Shown: piece by piece, positions 1 through 7,370 of the stretch
Layout: each line of letters starts with the position of its first letter
Numbering within the stretch: the first letter of the stretch is position 1
Origin: an uncultured Clostridia bacterium
GTDB lineage: Bacteria > Bacillota > Clostridia > Christensenellales > Aristaeellaceae
Direction of reading: 5' to 3'
Length of the DNA stretch: 16,581 nucleotides
Assembly (NCBI GenBank): GCA_934647145.1
Contig: CAKUFB010000031.1
Location: 1 to 16,581 of the forward strand
Program-made: the position numbers and the translations under genes
Notes under the pieces: generated by a model
The model's database searches: none
Told to the model about the DNA's origin: nothing
What the model saw: only the letters and a program-made list of their open reading frames with translations

Positions 1-27
1 GAGTCGATTTCCTGCGGAAATCGACTC
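1..27. repeat. Palindromic intergenic repeat, copy 1
   Basis: A perfect 12-bp inverted repeat, GAGTCGATTTCC and its complement, around a 3-base loop TGC. The same unit returns at 86-113, so it is a repeated element and not just a terminator. It begins at the first base of the window, so its left flank is unseen. It resembles the REP/BIME-like palindromes found between genes in many bacteria; that comparison is an inference. Confidence 0.85.
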
Positions 28-30
28 GGG

Positions 31-63
31 CGGGGGAGAGGGCGCTGTGCGCCCCCTCCCCCG
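31..63. repeat. GC-rich hairpin between the two palindrome copies
   Basis: CGGGGGAG (31-38) pairs with CTCCCCCG (56-63). After one A-C mismatch, GGGCGC (40-45) pairs with GCGCCC (49-54), leaving a TGT loop. This gives a stem of about 14 bp with a single mismatch. It has no T tract, so an intrinsic terminator is unlikely. With the flanking palindromes it forms a three-hairpin mosaic. Pyrimidine-rich sequence (64-80) links it to copy 2. Confidence 0.75.
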
Positions 64-85
64 AACCCCCTTCCCCCCTGTCAGC

Positions 86-113
86 GAGTCGATTTCCTGC
101 GGAAAATCGACTC
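86..113. repeat. Palindromic intergenic repeat, copy 2
   Basis: The same palindrome as at 1-27, with one extra A in the right arm (GGAAAATCGACTC instead of GGAAATCGACTC). The left arm is identical and the pair is in the same orientation, as far as a palindrome has one. It lies 67 bases before the DUF3795 start codon, so it could be in that gene's leader or promoter region. I see no convincing -10/-35 pair between 114 and 165. Confidence 0.85.
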
Positions 114-180
114 GAGCGAAAGAGAGGACGTGCTCTGGCTCTTTGGCCGCTGAAAACCGATCCACAGGAGGTAATACCCC

Positions 181-534
181 ATGCGTGCCGATCAAAGCGA
201 CAAGCCGGCTTCCCTGCCCTGCTTCTGCGGGCACGACTGCGCTCGCTGCCTGACCTATCTTGCCGCGCGGACGGGCGACGACTCCCTCCGCAAGCAATCG
301 CAGCGCTTTTACCGGGAGGAATTCGGCGTCGACCTGCCGCTTGAGGCGTTTTCCTGCGAGGGCGGCCGCTCCGATCGCGTGTTCGCGCTCTGCCGCGAGT
401 GCCCGTTCGCCGCGTGCTGCCGCAGGCGCGGGATCGACTCCTGCGGCGACTGCCCGGACGGGCCGTGCGAGGAATACCTTGCCTACCGGCAAAGGTACGT
501 CAATCGCTGCAATCAGCTGGCGCGCGACCCCTAA
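181..534 (+). CDS. DUF3795 family cysteine-rich protein
   Basis: A 117-residue protein with 13 cysteines. The N-terminal cluster CFCGHDCARC (14-23) is followed by C59, then CRECPFAACC (71-80), then CGDCPDGPC (88-96). This spacing matches DUF3795, a small family of probable metal-binding proteins (zinc or Fe-S) of unknown function common in anaerobic Firmicutes and archaea. The short helical C-terminus contains C110. There is no signal peptide or membrane segment, so it is probably cytosolic. The start is an ATG with a consensus AGGAGG (166-171) 9 bases upstream. It stands alone between the palindromic mosaic and a terminator. Metal binding is inferred from the cysteine pattern; no enzymatic role can be read. 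Confidence 0.85.
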   Translation: MRADQSDKPASLPCFCGHDCARCLTYLAARTGDDSLRKQSQRFYREEFGVDLPLEAFSCEGGRSDRVFALCRECPFAACCRRRGIDSCGDCPDGPCEEYLAYRQRYVNRCNQLARDP

Positions 535-593
535 GGTCTCCATTCCGGCACGTTACGCGCGCTTTTTGGCGCGTTTCCGGCCTCATCAAACAA

Positions 594-640
594 GCAATCC
601 CGGCCGCCCCACGAAGGGCAGTCGGGATTGCTGTGTTTTT
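594..640 (+). terminator. Intrinsic terminator, probably bidirectional
   Basis: GCAATCCCG (594-602) pairs with CGGGATTGC (623-631), with an inner GCCC/GGGC pair (604-607/616-619), followed by TGTGTTTTT. It ends transcription of the DUF3795 gene. It lies 24 bases past the stop of the minus-strand glycosyltransferase gene, where the opposite flank (TTGTTTGATG) is mildly T-rich, so it may serve both converging genes. A second short hairpin sits at about 557-573. Confidence 0.8.
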
Positions 641-663
641 GGGGAGGAGCGCCGCGGCCTGCG

Positions 664-1686
664 TTACCTGAAGATGCGGTTGCGCTGCACGCGGTAGTTG
701 ACGAAGAACAGCACGCAGTCGACGATGACCTTGGAGAGCACCGGCGGCAGGTGAATGGCCTCCAGCAGCCAGATGCCTCCGCTGCTTGCCGCCATGCAGA
801 CCGCGACCAGCGCGCAGTAGAGCGCAAAGGTGCGCCCGCTGGGCTTCTTCTCGAAGACCATCTTTCTGTTGAGGTAGTAGTTGACCGGCGAGCTGAGTAC
901 GCGCGCGATCTGCTGGGCGAGCCAGCCGTCCATGTGCAGCGGGTAGACCATCACGGTGTACAGCAGATACTCAAGCAGCGTACACAGCACGGCGGAGCAC
1001 AGGAACTTGCCCGCCTGCCGGAACATGAGCGCGTAGATGCGCAGGCCGTCCCTGATCGCGTGGAAGTGCGAGGAGGAGTTGTTGTCGATGTAGATGGTCT
1101 CGATCGTCACCTCGCGCACCGGGAGCGGAATGCGGCTGGCGTCGATGAGCATGTTGATCTCGTACTCGTACCGGTCGCCGTCCAGCCTGGAAAAGCGCTC
1201 CAGCGCGCAGGCGGGCAGGCCGCGCAGGCCGGTCTGGGTGTCCGAGATGCGCAGGCCGGTCAGCAGCGCGAACACGCCGCAGGTCAGGGTGTTGCCCGCC
1301 TTGGAGCGGGGCGGCATCTGGCGCTTGTCGCGCGAGCCCAGAATCAGCGCGTCCGGCTCGGCGAGCAGCGCGTCGGCGATCTTCCGGCAGTCGGCGGGGG
1401 TATGCTGGCCGTCGCAGTCGGCGGTCACCACGCCCACGCCCGGCCATTTGCGGATGTACTCCAATCCGGTCTTCAGGCCCGCGCCCTTGCCGCGGTTGAC
1501 CTCGTGCGTCAGCACGTCGGCCTTGCCGTCAAGCGCGTCGAAGATATGCCGGTAGGCCTGACCGCCGCCGTCGTCGATCACCACAATGCGGGTGAAGCCG
1601 GCCGCGCGCAGTTCGTCCACCAGGGTAATGAGCCGCTCGTCCGGCTTATAGGCCGGAATCAGCACGGCGATCTGGTCGTATTTCAA
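664..1686 (-). CDS. GT2 glycosyltransferase fused to a GtrA-like membrane domain
   Basis: A 340-residue two-domain protein. Residues 1-215 form a family 2 glycosyltransferase: beta-strand IAVLIPAYKP at 6-15, nucleotide-sugar loop VVIDDG (35-40), NRGKGAGLKTG (64-74), and a DxD-type metal site in TADCDGQH (D90, D92). The layout is like dolichol/polyprenol-phosphate sugar synthases. Residues 224-340 are a GtrA-like domain with about four membrane helices, thought to flip or present lipid-linked sugar. The likely role is making a polyprenyl-phosphate sugar for envelope decoration; the sugar is unknown. The start is TTG: AAGGAG (complement of 1696-1701) lies 9 bases upstream and the GT2 fold begins immediately. 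It follows the GtaA-like gene by 17 bases, so co-transcription is likely. Confidence 0.9.
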   Translation of the reverse strand: MKYDQIAVLIPAYKPDERLITLVDELRAAGFTRIVVIDDGGGQAYRHIFDALDGKADVLTHEVNRGKGAGLKTGLEYIRKWPGVGVVTADCDGQHTPADCRKIADALLAEPDALILGSRDKRQMPPRSKAGNTLTCGVFALLTGLRISDTQTGLRGLPACALERFSRLDGDRYEYEINMLIDASRIPLPVREVTIETIYIDNNSSSHFHAIRDGLRIYALMFRQAGKFLCSAVLCTLLEYLLYTVMVYPLHMDGWLAQQIARVLSSPVNYYLNRKMVFEKKPSGRTFALYCALVAVCMAASSGGIWLLEAIHLPPVLSKVIVDCVLFFVNYRVQRNRIFR

Positions 1687-1703
1687 GGGAATTCACTCCT
1701 TCG

Positions 1704-3653
1704 CTATTTCTTCCACTTTTCGGCCAGCAGGGGCATGAACAGGCCGCCCTGCACGCTGCGCGCGATGAAGGCGCGGTAGTTACCCTTCGTGGTGAAGTAC
1801 CAGTCGGAGAAGGGCACGCGGGAGGGCGTTTCGCGCAGGTATTTCGCCACCGGGGCGACGAGCGCGTCGAACACCTCCTGCTCGTCGGTCATCGCGGCCG
1901 TCCACAGGATCCAGTCGGACTTGGTGTAGTCCTCGCGGGAGTCAAGCGGCAATCCGTACGTGCGGATGCGCGGCAGGTAGCTGCGGGTTTCATGCCGGTA
2001 AAACTCCTCCGGCAGCAGGTTCAGGCCCAGCACCTTATCCCAGACCAGGTTGTACTTCATGCTCCAGCCCTGTCCGTCGAAGGTCAGGCAGCTGCCCTCG
2101 GGGCGGTCTGCGCGCGCGAGCCAGCTCTTCGCCATCTCGCGGGCCTTGTCCATCATCCGCGCCGCCAGGTCGATGTCGCCCTCCTTTTTCTGCAGCAGCG
2201 CGTAGGCGGCCACGCCCATAATGGCCTTGGCGGACAGGTTCACGTTGTGCGCCAGGTGCCCGGCGAAGTCGTCGGTACACAGCTGCTCGCCCGGATCCTC
2301 GCCAAACTCCACCAGGTACTTGACCCAGCGGGTCAGCAGCGGCATGTATTCGCGCGCCAGGCGGTCGTCTCCGTCGGCCTGGGCGGCGGCGGCGAGCATG
2401 ATGAGCATGTTGCCGCACTCCTCGACCGGCATCTGGCTCTCGAACGCGTACACGTCGGCCGAGGCGGGATACAGGCAGAACGGCGGGTACAGTCCGTCGC
2501 CCACGCGGTAGCTCGCCCGGCTGCGCGCGCCGTACACCTGGCCGATGGCGTGCGGATAGCGGCCCACGTCGTGCGGGGCGAAGTCATACGTCCACACCGG
2601 CAGCTGGGCGAAGCGCAGCACCGGGCGGCACATCGCGCGCACGAACTCGGGATTGTACAGCAGGTACAGCGGAATGGACGGATAGCTCACGTCCACGGTG
2701 CCGATGCAGCCGTTGGAGTCGTTTTCCTTGGACAGGAAAACCATCTCGCCGTTTTCGTCGGCGATCAGCTTGTGGGCACAGATGCTCTGGCGATAGGCCG
2801 CGCAGACGATCCCGCGGTAGTCCTCGCCGCCCCGTTTGAGCGCGTCCGTCTCCAGCTTCTCGTCCAGCGCGCGGCAGGCGGTCATGAGCTCGTCCCTTCG
2901 CTCGTCGAAGGCGCGGATGGCGTTCAGTATGGTCGCGCCCTTTCGGGCGTACCAGGCGCGGCACAGCCGGCCGAAGTAGTTGATCGAGGCCACGTCGTCA
3001 TAGGCCAGCAGCAATCTGTAGCTCAGGGGCTTCTCCGCCTCGACCGCGCCGCTCTTTTCGCCGCGCAGGCACTCGTCCTCATACCGCACGCCGTCGGCGG
3101 CGGCCAGGTAGGCGTAGCCCCAGTCGATGGTGATGTGGTCGGCGCTGTGGCACAGCAGCTTCTGATATTTCTGACCGGCGTACACAATGGACAGGCCGAA
3201 GGCGCGATAGCCGTCCGACTGAATCTCGGGGCGCGTCTCGCCGTTAAAGCACAGCTTATCGGACACGTCGAAGCGCAGCGACACCTCGTGCGCCCGCCCG
3301 TCGGCCGACTCGGCCGTCATGTCAATATAGCTCACCGGCATGGACAGCACGTCCGGGTCGCTGAGCAGCAGGGGCGCGGTAAACCGCAGCGTCATGCGAA
3401 CGCCCGCGCCCTCAAGGGTGTATTGGGTGGAGGTGGGGGTCACGCGAATGTCCGTCGTCTCAAGCGGCGCTTCTTCGCCCAGACCCAAAAAGCGATACGC
3501 GGTTCCGTCGATGACGGCCCTGCCGCGCAGGGGCTTCCGGTCGCCCGCCCAGTGGGTGGTTTCGGCGTCGGTCGGGCGATCGGCCGCCGACCAGATGGAC
3601 AGATAGGGGTCGTTCGTAATCAGAGGAAAGGCGGGAAGCCGGGTCATGCTCAT
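1704..3653 (-). CDS. GtaA-like glutaminase-family protein (DUF5127/DUF4965/DUF1793), cytosolic
   Basis: A 649-residue protein matching the family of fungal glutaminase A. The N-terminal beta domain carries PAFPLITNDPYLSIWS (8-23). A linker region contains NYFGRLCRAWYARKG. The C-terminal six-hairpin (alpha/alpha)6 domain contains SKENDSNGCIGTVDVSYPS and, near the end, YGLPLDSREDYTKSDW and WTAAMTDEQ. Family knowledge: Aspergillus GtaA is reported as a glutaminase, but most bacterial members are uncharacterised and the fold is shared with glycoside hydrolases, so the substrate is uncertain. Unlike many relatives it has no signal peptide, implying a cytosolic place. ATG at 3651-3653 has GGAGGT 8 bases upstream; a second ATG two codons in is possible. 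It is first gene of a two-gene unit with the GT2-GtrA gene. Confidence 0.85.
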   Translation of the reverse strand: MSMTRLPAFPLITNDPYLSIWSAADRPTDAETTHWAGDRKPLRGRAVIDGTAYRFLGLGEEAPLETTDIRVTPTSTQYTLEGAGVRMTLRFTAPLLLSDPDVLSMPVSYIDMTAESADGRAHEVSLRFDVSDKLCFNGETRPEIQSDGYRAFGLSIVYAGQKYQKLLCHSADHITIDWGYAYLAAADGVRYEDECLRGEKSGAVEAEKPLSYRLLLAYDDVASINYFGRLCRAWYARKGATILNAIRAFDERRDELMTACRALDEKLETDALKRGGEDYRGIVCAAYRQSICAHKLIADENGEMVFLSKENDSNGCIGTVDVSYPSIPLYLLYNPEFVRAMCRPVLRFAQLPVWTYDFAPHDVGRYPHAIGQVYGARSRASYRVGDGLYPPFCLYPASADVYAFESQMPVEECGNMLIMLAAAAQADGDDRLAREYMPLLTRWVKYLVEFGEDPGEQLCTDDFAGHLAHNVNLSAKAIMGVAAYALLQKKEGDIDLAARMMDKAREMAKSWLARADRPEGSCLTFDGQGWSMKYNLVWDKVLGLNLLPEEFYRHETRSYLPRIRTYGLPLDSREDYTKSDWILWTAAMTDEQEVFDALVAPVAKYLRETPSRVPFSDWYFTTKGNYRAFIARSVQGGLFMPLLAEKWKK

Positions 3654-3684
3654 ATTTTTCTACCTCCGTCGTTCGTTCTCCCCC

Positions 3685-3713
3685 ATTATACTCTGTTTCG
3701 GCGCGAATCACAA
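3685..3713 (-). promoter_or_regulatory. Sigma-A type promoter for the GtaA-like operon
   Basis: On the minus strand TTGTGA (3708-3713) is followed after exactly 17 bases by a consensus TATAAT (3685-3690), about 32 bases from the ATG. This is a good housekeeping promoter driving the GtaA-like and GT2-GtrA genes. It is back to back with the methyltransferase promoter. Confidence 0.7.
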
Positions 3714-3766
3714 TATTTCTTTTGGGAAATTCGCATTTTTTTGATGACGCGGCGCAGGTTTTCGTG

Positions 3767-3772
3767 TATAAT
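3767..3772 (+). promoter_or_regulatory. -10 element for the DNA methyltransferase gene
   Basis: A consensus TATAAT preceded by TG, 35 bases before the ATG. No good -35 sits at 17 bases; the nearest match, TTGATG at 3741-3746, has a 20-base spacer. The intervening sequence from 3714 to 3745 is AT-rich compared with its surroundings. Confidence 0.5.
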
Positions 3773-3807
3773 AAGTAGAAACAAGAAAACTTTGGGAGTG
3801 AGCATCC

Positions 3808-5055
3808 ATGCGACCGGAACGAGTGGACATCTGGCAGGAAGAACAGAGCGGCGCGGGCGAAATGAGTGAAATGCGCATTGGCGACGTGCGCGCGCTGCTG
3901 CCGGGCCTGCTTTCGCAGTACGCGGGGCAGGCGCAGGTGATCTATATGGATCCGCCTTTTGGGACTGGCCAGGTCTTTTCGATGCGGGTGCGCGTGGGTG
4001 AAAAGGAATGGCGAAGCGGCGTGGGCAGCCTGGAAAAGCAGGCCTACGACGACCAGATGGGGCTGGAGGACTACCTGGCCCTGATCCGGGAGGCGCTGAT
4101 CGGCGCGCGGGATCTTTTGTGCGACACCGGCGTGGTGTTTCTGCACGTGGACTTCCGCATGCACGCCCGGCTGCGCCTGATCATGGATGAGGTGTTCGGC
4201 GAGTCGAACTTCCTCAACGAGATCATCTGGTCGTATCAGAGCGGCGGCCGCGCCCGGCGGTTCTTCAGCCGCAAGCACGACGTGATCCTGTTCTACCGCA
4301 AGACCAAGAAGTATTACTTCAACCTGGAGGCGGTGCCCATCTCCCGCACCGACGCCCGCCACAACCACATGAAGCGCCATGTGGACGCGGACGGGCGGGT
4401 CTATCGCTCCATCCGCTCGGGAGGCAAGATCTACACCTACTACGACGACGAGCCGGCCTATCCGGGCGACGTGTGGGACGACGTGAGCCACCTGCAGCAG
4501 AAGGATCCCCAGCGCACCGGCTACGACACGCAGAAGCCCCTCCGCCTGCTCGAGCGCATCATCCTGTCCTGCTCAAAGCCGGGCGACCTGGTGATGGATC
4601 TGTTCGCGGGCAGCGGCACCACCCTCGAGGCGGCCTACCTGAACGGACGGCGGTTCGTGGGCGTGGACGTCAGCCCCTACGCGCTGCAGGTCTCGCGCCG
4701 CCGCCTGATCGGTGCCAGCGTGCGCTACAGCGCGCCGCCCAGTCAGGGAAGTCCCGAGGTGGAGCTGTCCATCGTGCCGGCCATCGCGTACTATGAAGTG
4801 ACGCTGGAGAAATACCAGCTGGAAAGCGGCCTGATCGCGCGCAGTCTGACCGGACTGGACGCGGTGGACGGCTGGTCGACAGGCTACCTGCGCGACGGCG
4901 TGTTCGTGGCCATGACCCATGACAACCGCACCCGGCATCAGCCGCGCCTCAAGGGCGTACTGCAGCTGCCCGTGCTCTCGGGCGTGCCCTGCGTGCGCGT
5001 CACCGACGTCATGGGCCGCGTGTTCTACTATATTATGAAACCCGAGGAAGTGTAA
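3808..5055 (+). CDS. Beta-class DNA adenine/cytosine-N4 methyltransferase (N4/N6 type)
   Basis: A 415-residue methylase of the PF01555 kind. Catalytic motif IV is MDPPF (47-51), and the AdoMet-binding motif I is DLFAGSGT (264-271), preceded by motif X TQKPLRLLERII (241-252). The order IV then X-I is that of the beta class. DPPF fits N6-adenine, but N4-cytosine is not excluded. The target-recognition part lies around 130-240. About 105 residues after the last motif (310-415) form a C-terminal region I do not recognise. No restriction endonuclease or specificity gene is visible nearby, so it is probably an orphan methylase. The start is an ATG with GGGAGTG (3794-3800). The next gene starts 2 bases after its stop, implying translational coupling. 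Confidence 0.9.
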   Translation: MRPERVDIWQEEQSGAGEMSEMRIGDVRALLPGLLSQYAGQAQVIYMDPPFGTGQVFSMRVRVGEKEWRSGVGSLEKQAYDDQMGLEDYLALIREALIGARDLLCDTGVVFLHVDFRMHARLRLIMDEVFGESNFLNEIIWSYQSGGRARRFFSRKHDVILFYRKTKKYYFNLEAVPISRTDARHNHMKRHVDADGRVYRSIRSGGKIYTYYDDEPAYPGDVWDDVSHLQQKDPQRTGYDTQKPLRLLERIILSCSKPGDLVMDLFAGSGTTLEAAYLNGRRFVGVDVSPYALQVSRRRLIGASVRYSAPPSQGSPEVELSIVPAIAYYEVTLEKYQLESGLIARSLTGLDAVDGWSTGYLRDGVFVAMTHDNRTRHQPRLKGVLQLPVLSGVPCVRVTDVMGRVFYYIMKPEEV

Positions 5056-5057
5056 TC

Positions 5058-5627
5058 TTGAGCCGATCATTGAACGAGAGCTTTACCGTCTGCCAGCTGC
5101 GCCTGTATCAGGAGCATCATATTCTAGCCTCGCTGTTCATCGACCCGGAAAACCCGGACGACTTCGTGGCCGGCTACGTCGAGGCGCTCAACCCGCGCCA
5201 CGTCATCCTGCGCTCGGTCTCGCCCTTCGGCCGCTACGACGGGTTCATCCTGGTGCGCGTGGCCGACGTGACCATGGCCATCGGCGAGGACGACTACGCC
5301 GAGCGCCTGCGCCTGCTGCTGCACTACCGCGGCGAGCAGCCCACCGCTCCCTTCTCCCTGCGCGCGGACGAGGACTACCTGCACGCCATGTGCCGCAACG
5401 CCCAGGAGGGCGGCCGCGTCATCACCCTGTGGACCGCCGACAACGAATACGTGGGCAGGGTCGAGCGGCTGGACGACATGCGCGTCACCCTCGGCCGGCT
5501 GGACTTTTTCGGCGAGAACCCGGTCAGCGAGACCATCGCCCTGCGCGACGTGGAGCAGGCCTCCTTCGGCGCGGAGGACGACTGCCTCTACGAGGTGCTC
5601 TCCCGCGGCTCTGCGCACCTGTGCTGA
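5058..5627 (+). CDS. Hypothetical protein with two tandem small beta-barrel-like domains
   Basis: A 189-residue acidic soluble protein with no signal peptide or membrane segment. Two regions align with each other: about 36-86 (GYVEALNPRHVILRSVSPFG...VRVADV...EDDYAERL) and about 130-180 (GRVERLDDMRVTLGRLDFFG...IALRDVEQ...EDDCLYEVL). The alternating hydrophobic pattern and short length suggest tandem Sm/SH3-like beta barrels; this is an inference. The start is TTG at 5058-5060, 2 bases after the methylase stop, with GAGGAAG (5044-5050) lying inside the methylase's last codons. This coupling suggests the two products act together or need a fixed ratio. A strong terminator follows. The function is unknown. 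Confidence 0.75.
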   Translation: MSRSLNESFTVCQLRLYQEHHILASLFIDPENPDDFVAGYVEALNPRHVILRSVSPFGRYDGFILVRVADVTMAIGEDDYAERLRLLLHYRGEQPTAPFSLRADEDYLHAMCRNAQEGGRVITLWTADNEYVGRVERLDDMRVTLGRLDFFGENPVSETIALRDVEQASFGAEDDCLYEVLSRGSAHLC

Positions 5628-5634
5628 AGCGTAC

Positions 5635-5669
5635 CGCGCGGGTCTCACAGCCGAGGCTCGCGCGTTTTT
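5635..5669 (+). terminator. Strong intrinsic terminator of the methyltransferase unit
   Basis: A 12-bp stem: CGCGCGGGTCTC (5635-5646) pairs with GAGGCTCGCGCG (5653-5664), including two G-T pairs, around a 6-base loop. TTTTT follows directly. It lies 8 bases past the stop of the duplicated-domain gene and separates this unit from the DUF2142 gene. Confidence 0.85.
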
Positions 5670-5692
5670 GCGCCGCTTTTTCATTATATGTC

Positions 5693-5721
5693 TTGCATAA
5701 AACTGGAACGCGTAATAAAAT
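5693..5721 (+). promoter_or_regulatory. Probable promoter of the DUF2142 gene
   Basis: TTGCAT (5693-5698), 17 bases, then TAAAAT (5716-5721). The -10 matches consensus at 5 of 6 and the -35 at 3 of 6. It directly follows the upstream terminator and lies 36 bases before the chosen start codon, so the gene probably has its own transcript. Confidence 0.5.
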
Positions 5722-5756
5722 ATGTCCATGTTTTTTTTCTGGAGGGATTATTGATC

Positions 5757-7244
5757 ATGAAACGCGCCGTGCGTCTGACCGGAAATCTGTGCCTTCTGGC
5801 GCTGCTCCTTCTCATCGTGCTGACCGCGACGGACTATCTGCAGCAGCAGATTTTCGGCGTTCATATCTCTGACACTTCGCTGAAGGCATGGATCAGCGGC
5901 GCTTTTCTGTGCGCGGCGGGACTGGTGTGCCTGGGCGCGCGGCGCAAGTGGCCGCCTGAGGTCTGCTTTTTGCTGGCGTTTGTGCCCATGGCGCTGGTGT
6001 TCTGGGTGTGCGTTCCGCTCTTTCAGGTGCCGGACGAGGGTCTGCACACCGTCCGCGCCTTCGCCCTGTCCGACGGCCAGGTATACAGGCGCATCGTGCA
6101 GCTCCCGACGGGCTTCCGCTGCGACACCCCGGTTCCGCTGACCGCCGACGGCTGGCGCGCGCTGATTCGGGACACGCGCCTGGACTGGTCACAGCCCCAG
6201 CCCTGGGACATCGCCACCACGGTCTTTTACTCCCCGCTCAACTACCTCCCGCAGGCACTCGGCATCCGCGTCGCCCGGCTGTTCACGGACAGGCTGTACC
6301 TCCTGGGCGCGGCCGGCCGGCTCTTCTCCCTGGCGACGGTTTGCGCGATACTCTTTCAGTGCGTCCGCAAGCTCCCCGTCGGCAAAAACCTCCTGATCGC
6401 GATCTCGCTCACGCCAATGTTCCTGCAGGAAGCCATTTCGCTGTCGGCAGACGGTCTGGTGTTCGCGGTGCTCGCGGCGGACGTGACGCTCTTTGTCTGC
6501 CTGCTGAAACGGAAAGCGCCGATGACCCTCCGCGAAAGGGCGCTTCTGATCCTTTTGTGCGTGCTCACCCTGTCCGTCAAGCCGCTGTATTTCGTCTTCA
6601 TCCTGCCCTTCGCCTTTCTGCCTGCCGACCGCTTTGGCGGAAGCAGGCGGCGCACGCTGCTGATCGCCTATGGCTGCTCCGTCGCGCTGGCGCTCGTCTG
6701 GCTGGGGCCGATGCTGCTTGGTCAGGACATGACCACGGCCAAGCGCCAGGGCGTGGACGTGAGCCTGCACAGGCAGCTGCTGGGGATCCTCTCCGACCCG
6801 CTTGAATACCTGCGCTGCCTGACCCGCACGCTGGTGGAAAAGGGCGAGTTCTACGTCAACAGCTCCATGTCCTCCTTCCTGTACCTCACCGTCGGCCTGC
6901 CCGGTATCTTCACCTTCGCGCAGTACGCGCTGCTGGGCTATACCTGCTCGCGCGACGGAGCACTGGGCGAGTATCCCCGCGCGCGGCGGGTGCTGCTGGC
7001 CTGTTCGCTGCTAAGCGCGCTGGTCATCTTCACCGGGGAATACCTGCAGTGGACGCAGGTCGGCTTTCATGTGGTCGAGGGCGTGCAGGGGCGGTACTTC
7101 GTCCCCCTCCTGTTCCCCACCCTGCTGGCCATGGCGCACCACGAGGCCGCGCCGGATGCCCCCTTCTCCTGGCGCGTCACGGCGGCGCAGATCGCGCTGC
7201 TGACGATTTCCGTGCTGAGCATACTGAATTACGTGACCTGCTGA
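5757..7244 (+). CDS. DUF2142 family polytopic membrane protein
   Basis: A 495-residue integral membrane protein with about ten hydrophobic helices. Family marks: FQVPDEGLHTVRAFAL (89-104) after the second or third helix, SLTPMFLQEAISLSADG in the middle, and GVQGRYFVPLLF near the C-terminus. DUF2142 proteins have the overall shape of GT-C glycosyltransferases, which use polyprenyl-phosphate sugars at the outer face; the acidic PDE after an early helix fits such a catalytic site. Enzymatic activity is inferred, not shown. The start is the ATG at 5757 with GGAGGG (5741-5746); an upstream in-frame ATG at 5688 would lie at or before the promoter. It stands alone, but the GT2-GtrA gene 4 kb away could supply its donor. 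Confidence 0.85.
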   Translation: MKRAVRLTGNLCLLALLLLIVLTATDYLQQQIFGVHISDTSLKAWISGAFLCAAGLVCLGARRKWPPEVCFLLAFVPMALVFWVCVPLFQVPDEGLHTVRAFALSDGQVYRRIVQLPTGFRCDTPVPLTADGWRALIRDTRLDWSQPQPWDIATTVFYSPLNYLPQALGIRVARLFTDRLYLLGAAGRLFSLATVCAILFQCVRKLPVGKNLLIAISLTPMFLQEAISLSADGLVFAVLAADVTLFVCLLKRKAPMTLRERALLILLCVLTLSVKPLYFVFILPFAFLPADRFGGSRRRTLLIAYGCSVALALVWLGPMLLGQDMTTAKRQGVDVSLHRQLLGILSDPLEYLRCLTRTLVEKGEFYVNSSMSSFLYLTVGLPGIFTFAQYALLGYTCSRDGALGEYPRARRVLLACSLLSALVIFTGEYLQWTQVGFHVVEGVQGRYFVPLLFPTLLAMAHHEAAPDAPFSWRVTAAQIALLTISVLSILNYVTC

Positions 7245-7325
7245 GCATGTCCGTAGTTCGCGCACACTGTCCGCGAATTTCGCGATATGAAAATTCAGGC
7301 CCGTTTTCCGCCGCTTTCGGGCGGG

Positions 7326-7336
7326 TATGATACAAT
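7326..7336 (+). promoter_or_regulatory. Possible -10 region of the GH13 gene
   Basis: Overlapping TATGAT (7326-7331) and TACAAT (7331-7336) lie 35-45 bases before the ATG, the right distance for a -10. I find no good -35 at 16-18 bases from either, so this is tentative. No clear terminator lies between the DUF2142 stop and this point, so read-through from it is possible. Confidence 0.35.
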
Positions 7337-7370
7337 CAATGCAGCAATTCACTCAAAGGAGCGTGTTCTC

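Noticed and set aside
1..113. A CRISPR array from the repeated palindromes
   Set aside because: There are only two copies, the spacing is filled by a hairpin rather than a unique spacer, and no cas gene is present.
1992..3869. A 625-codon plus-strand open frame
   Set aside because: It is antisense to the GtaA-like gene, has a low-complexity Val/His/Gln/Arg composition typical of high-GC shadow frames, and lacks a ribosome site.
3808..5055. A full restriction-modification system
   Set aside because: No endonuclease, specificity subunit or ATPase lies on either side. The neighbours are a GtaA-like protein and a small duplicated-domain protein.
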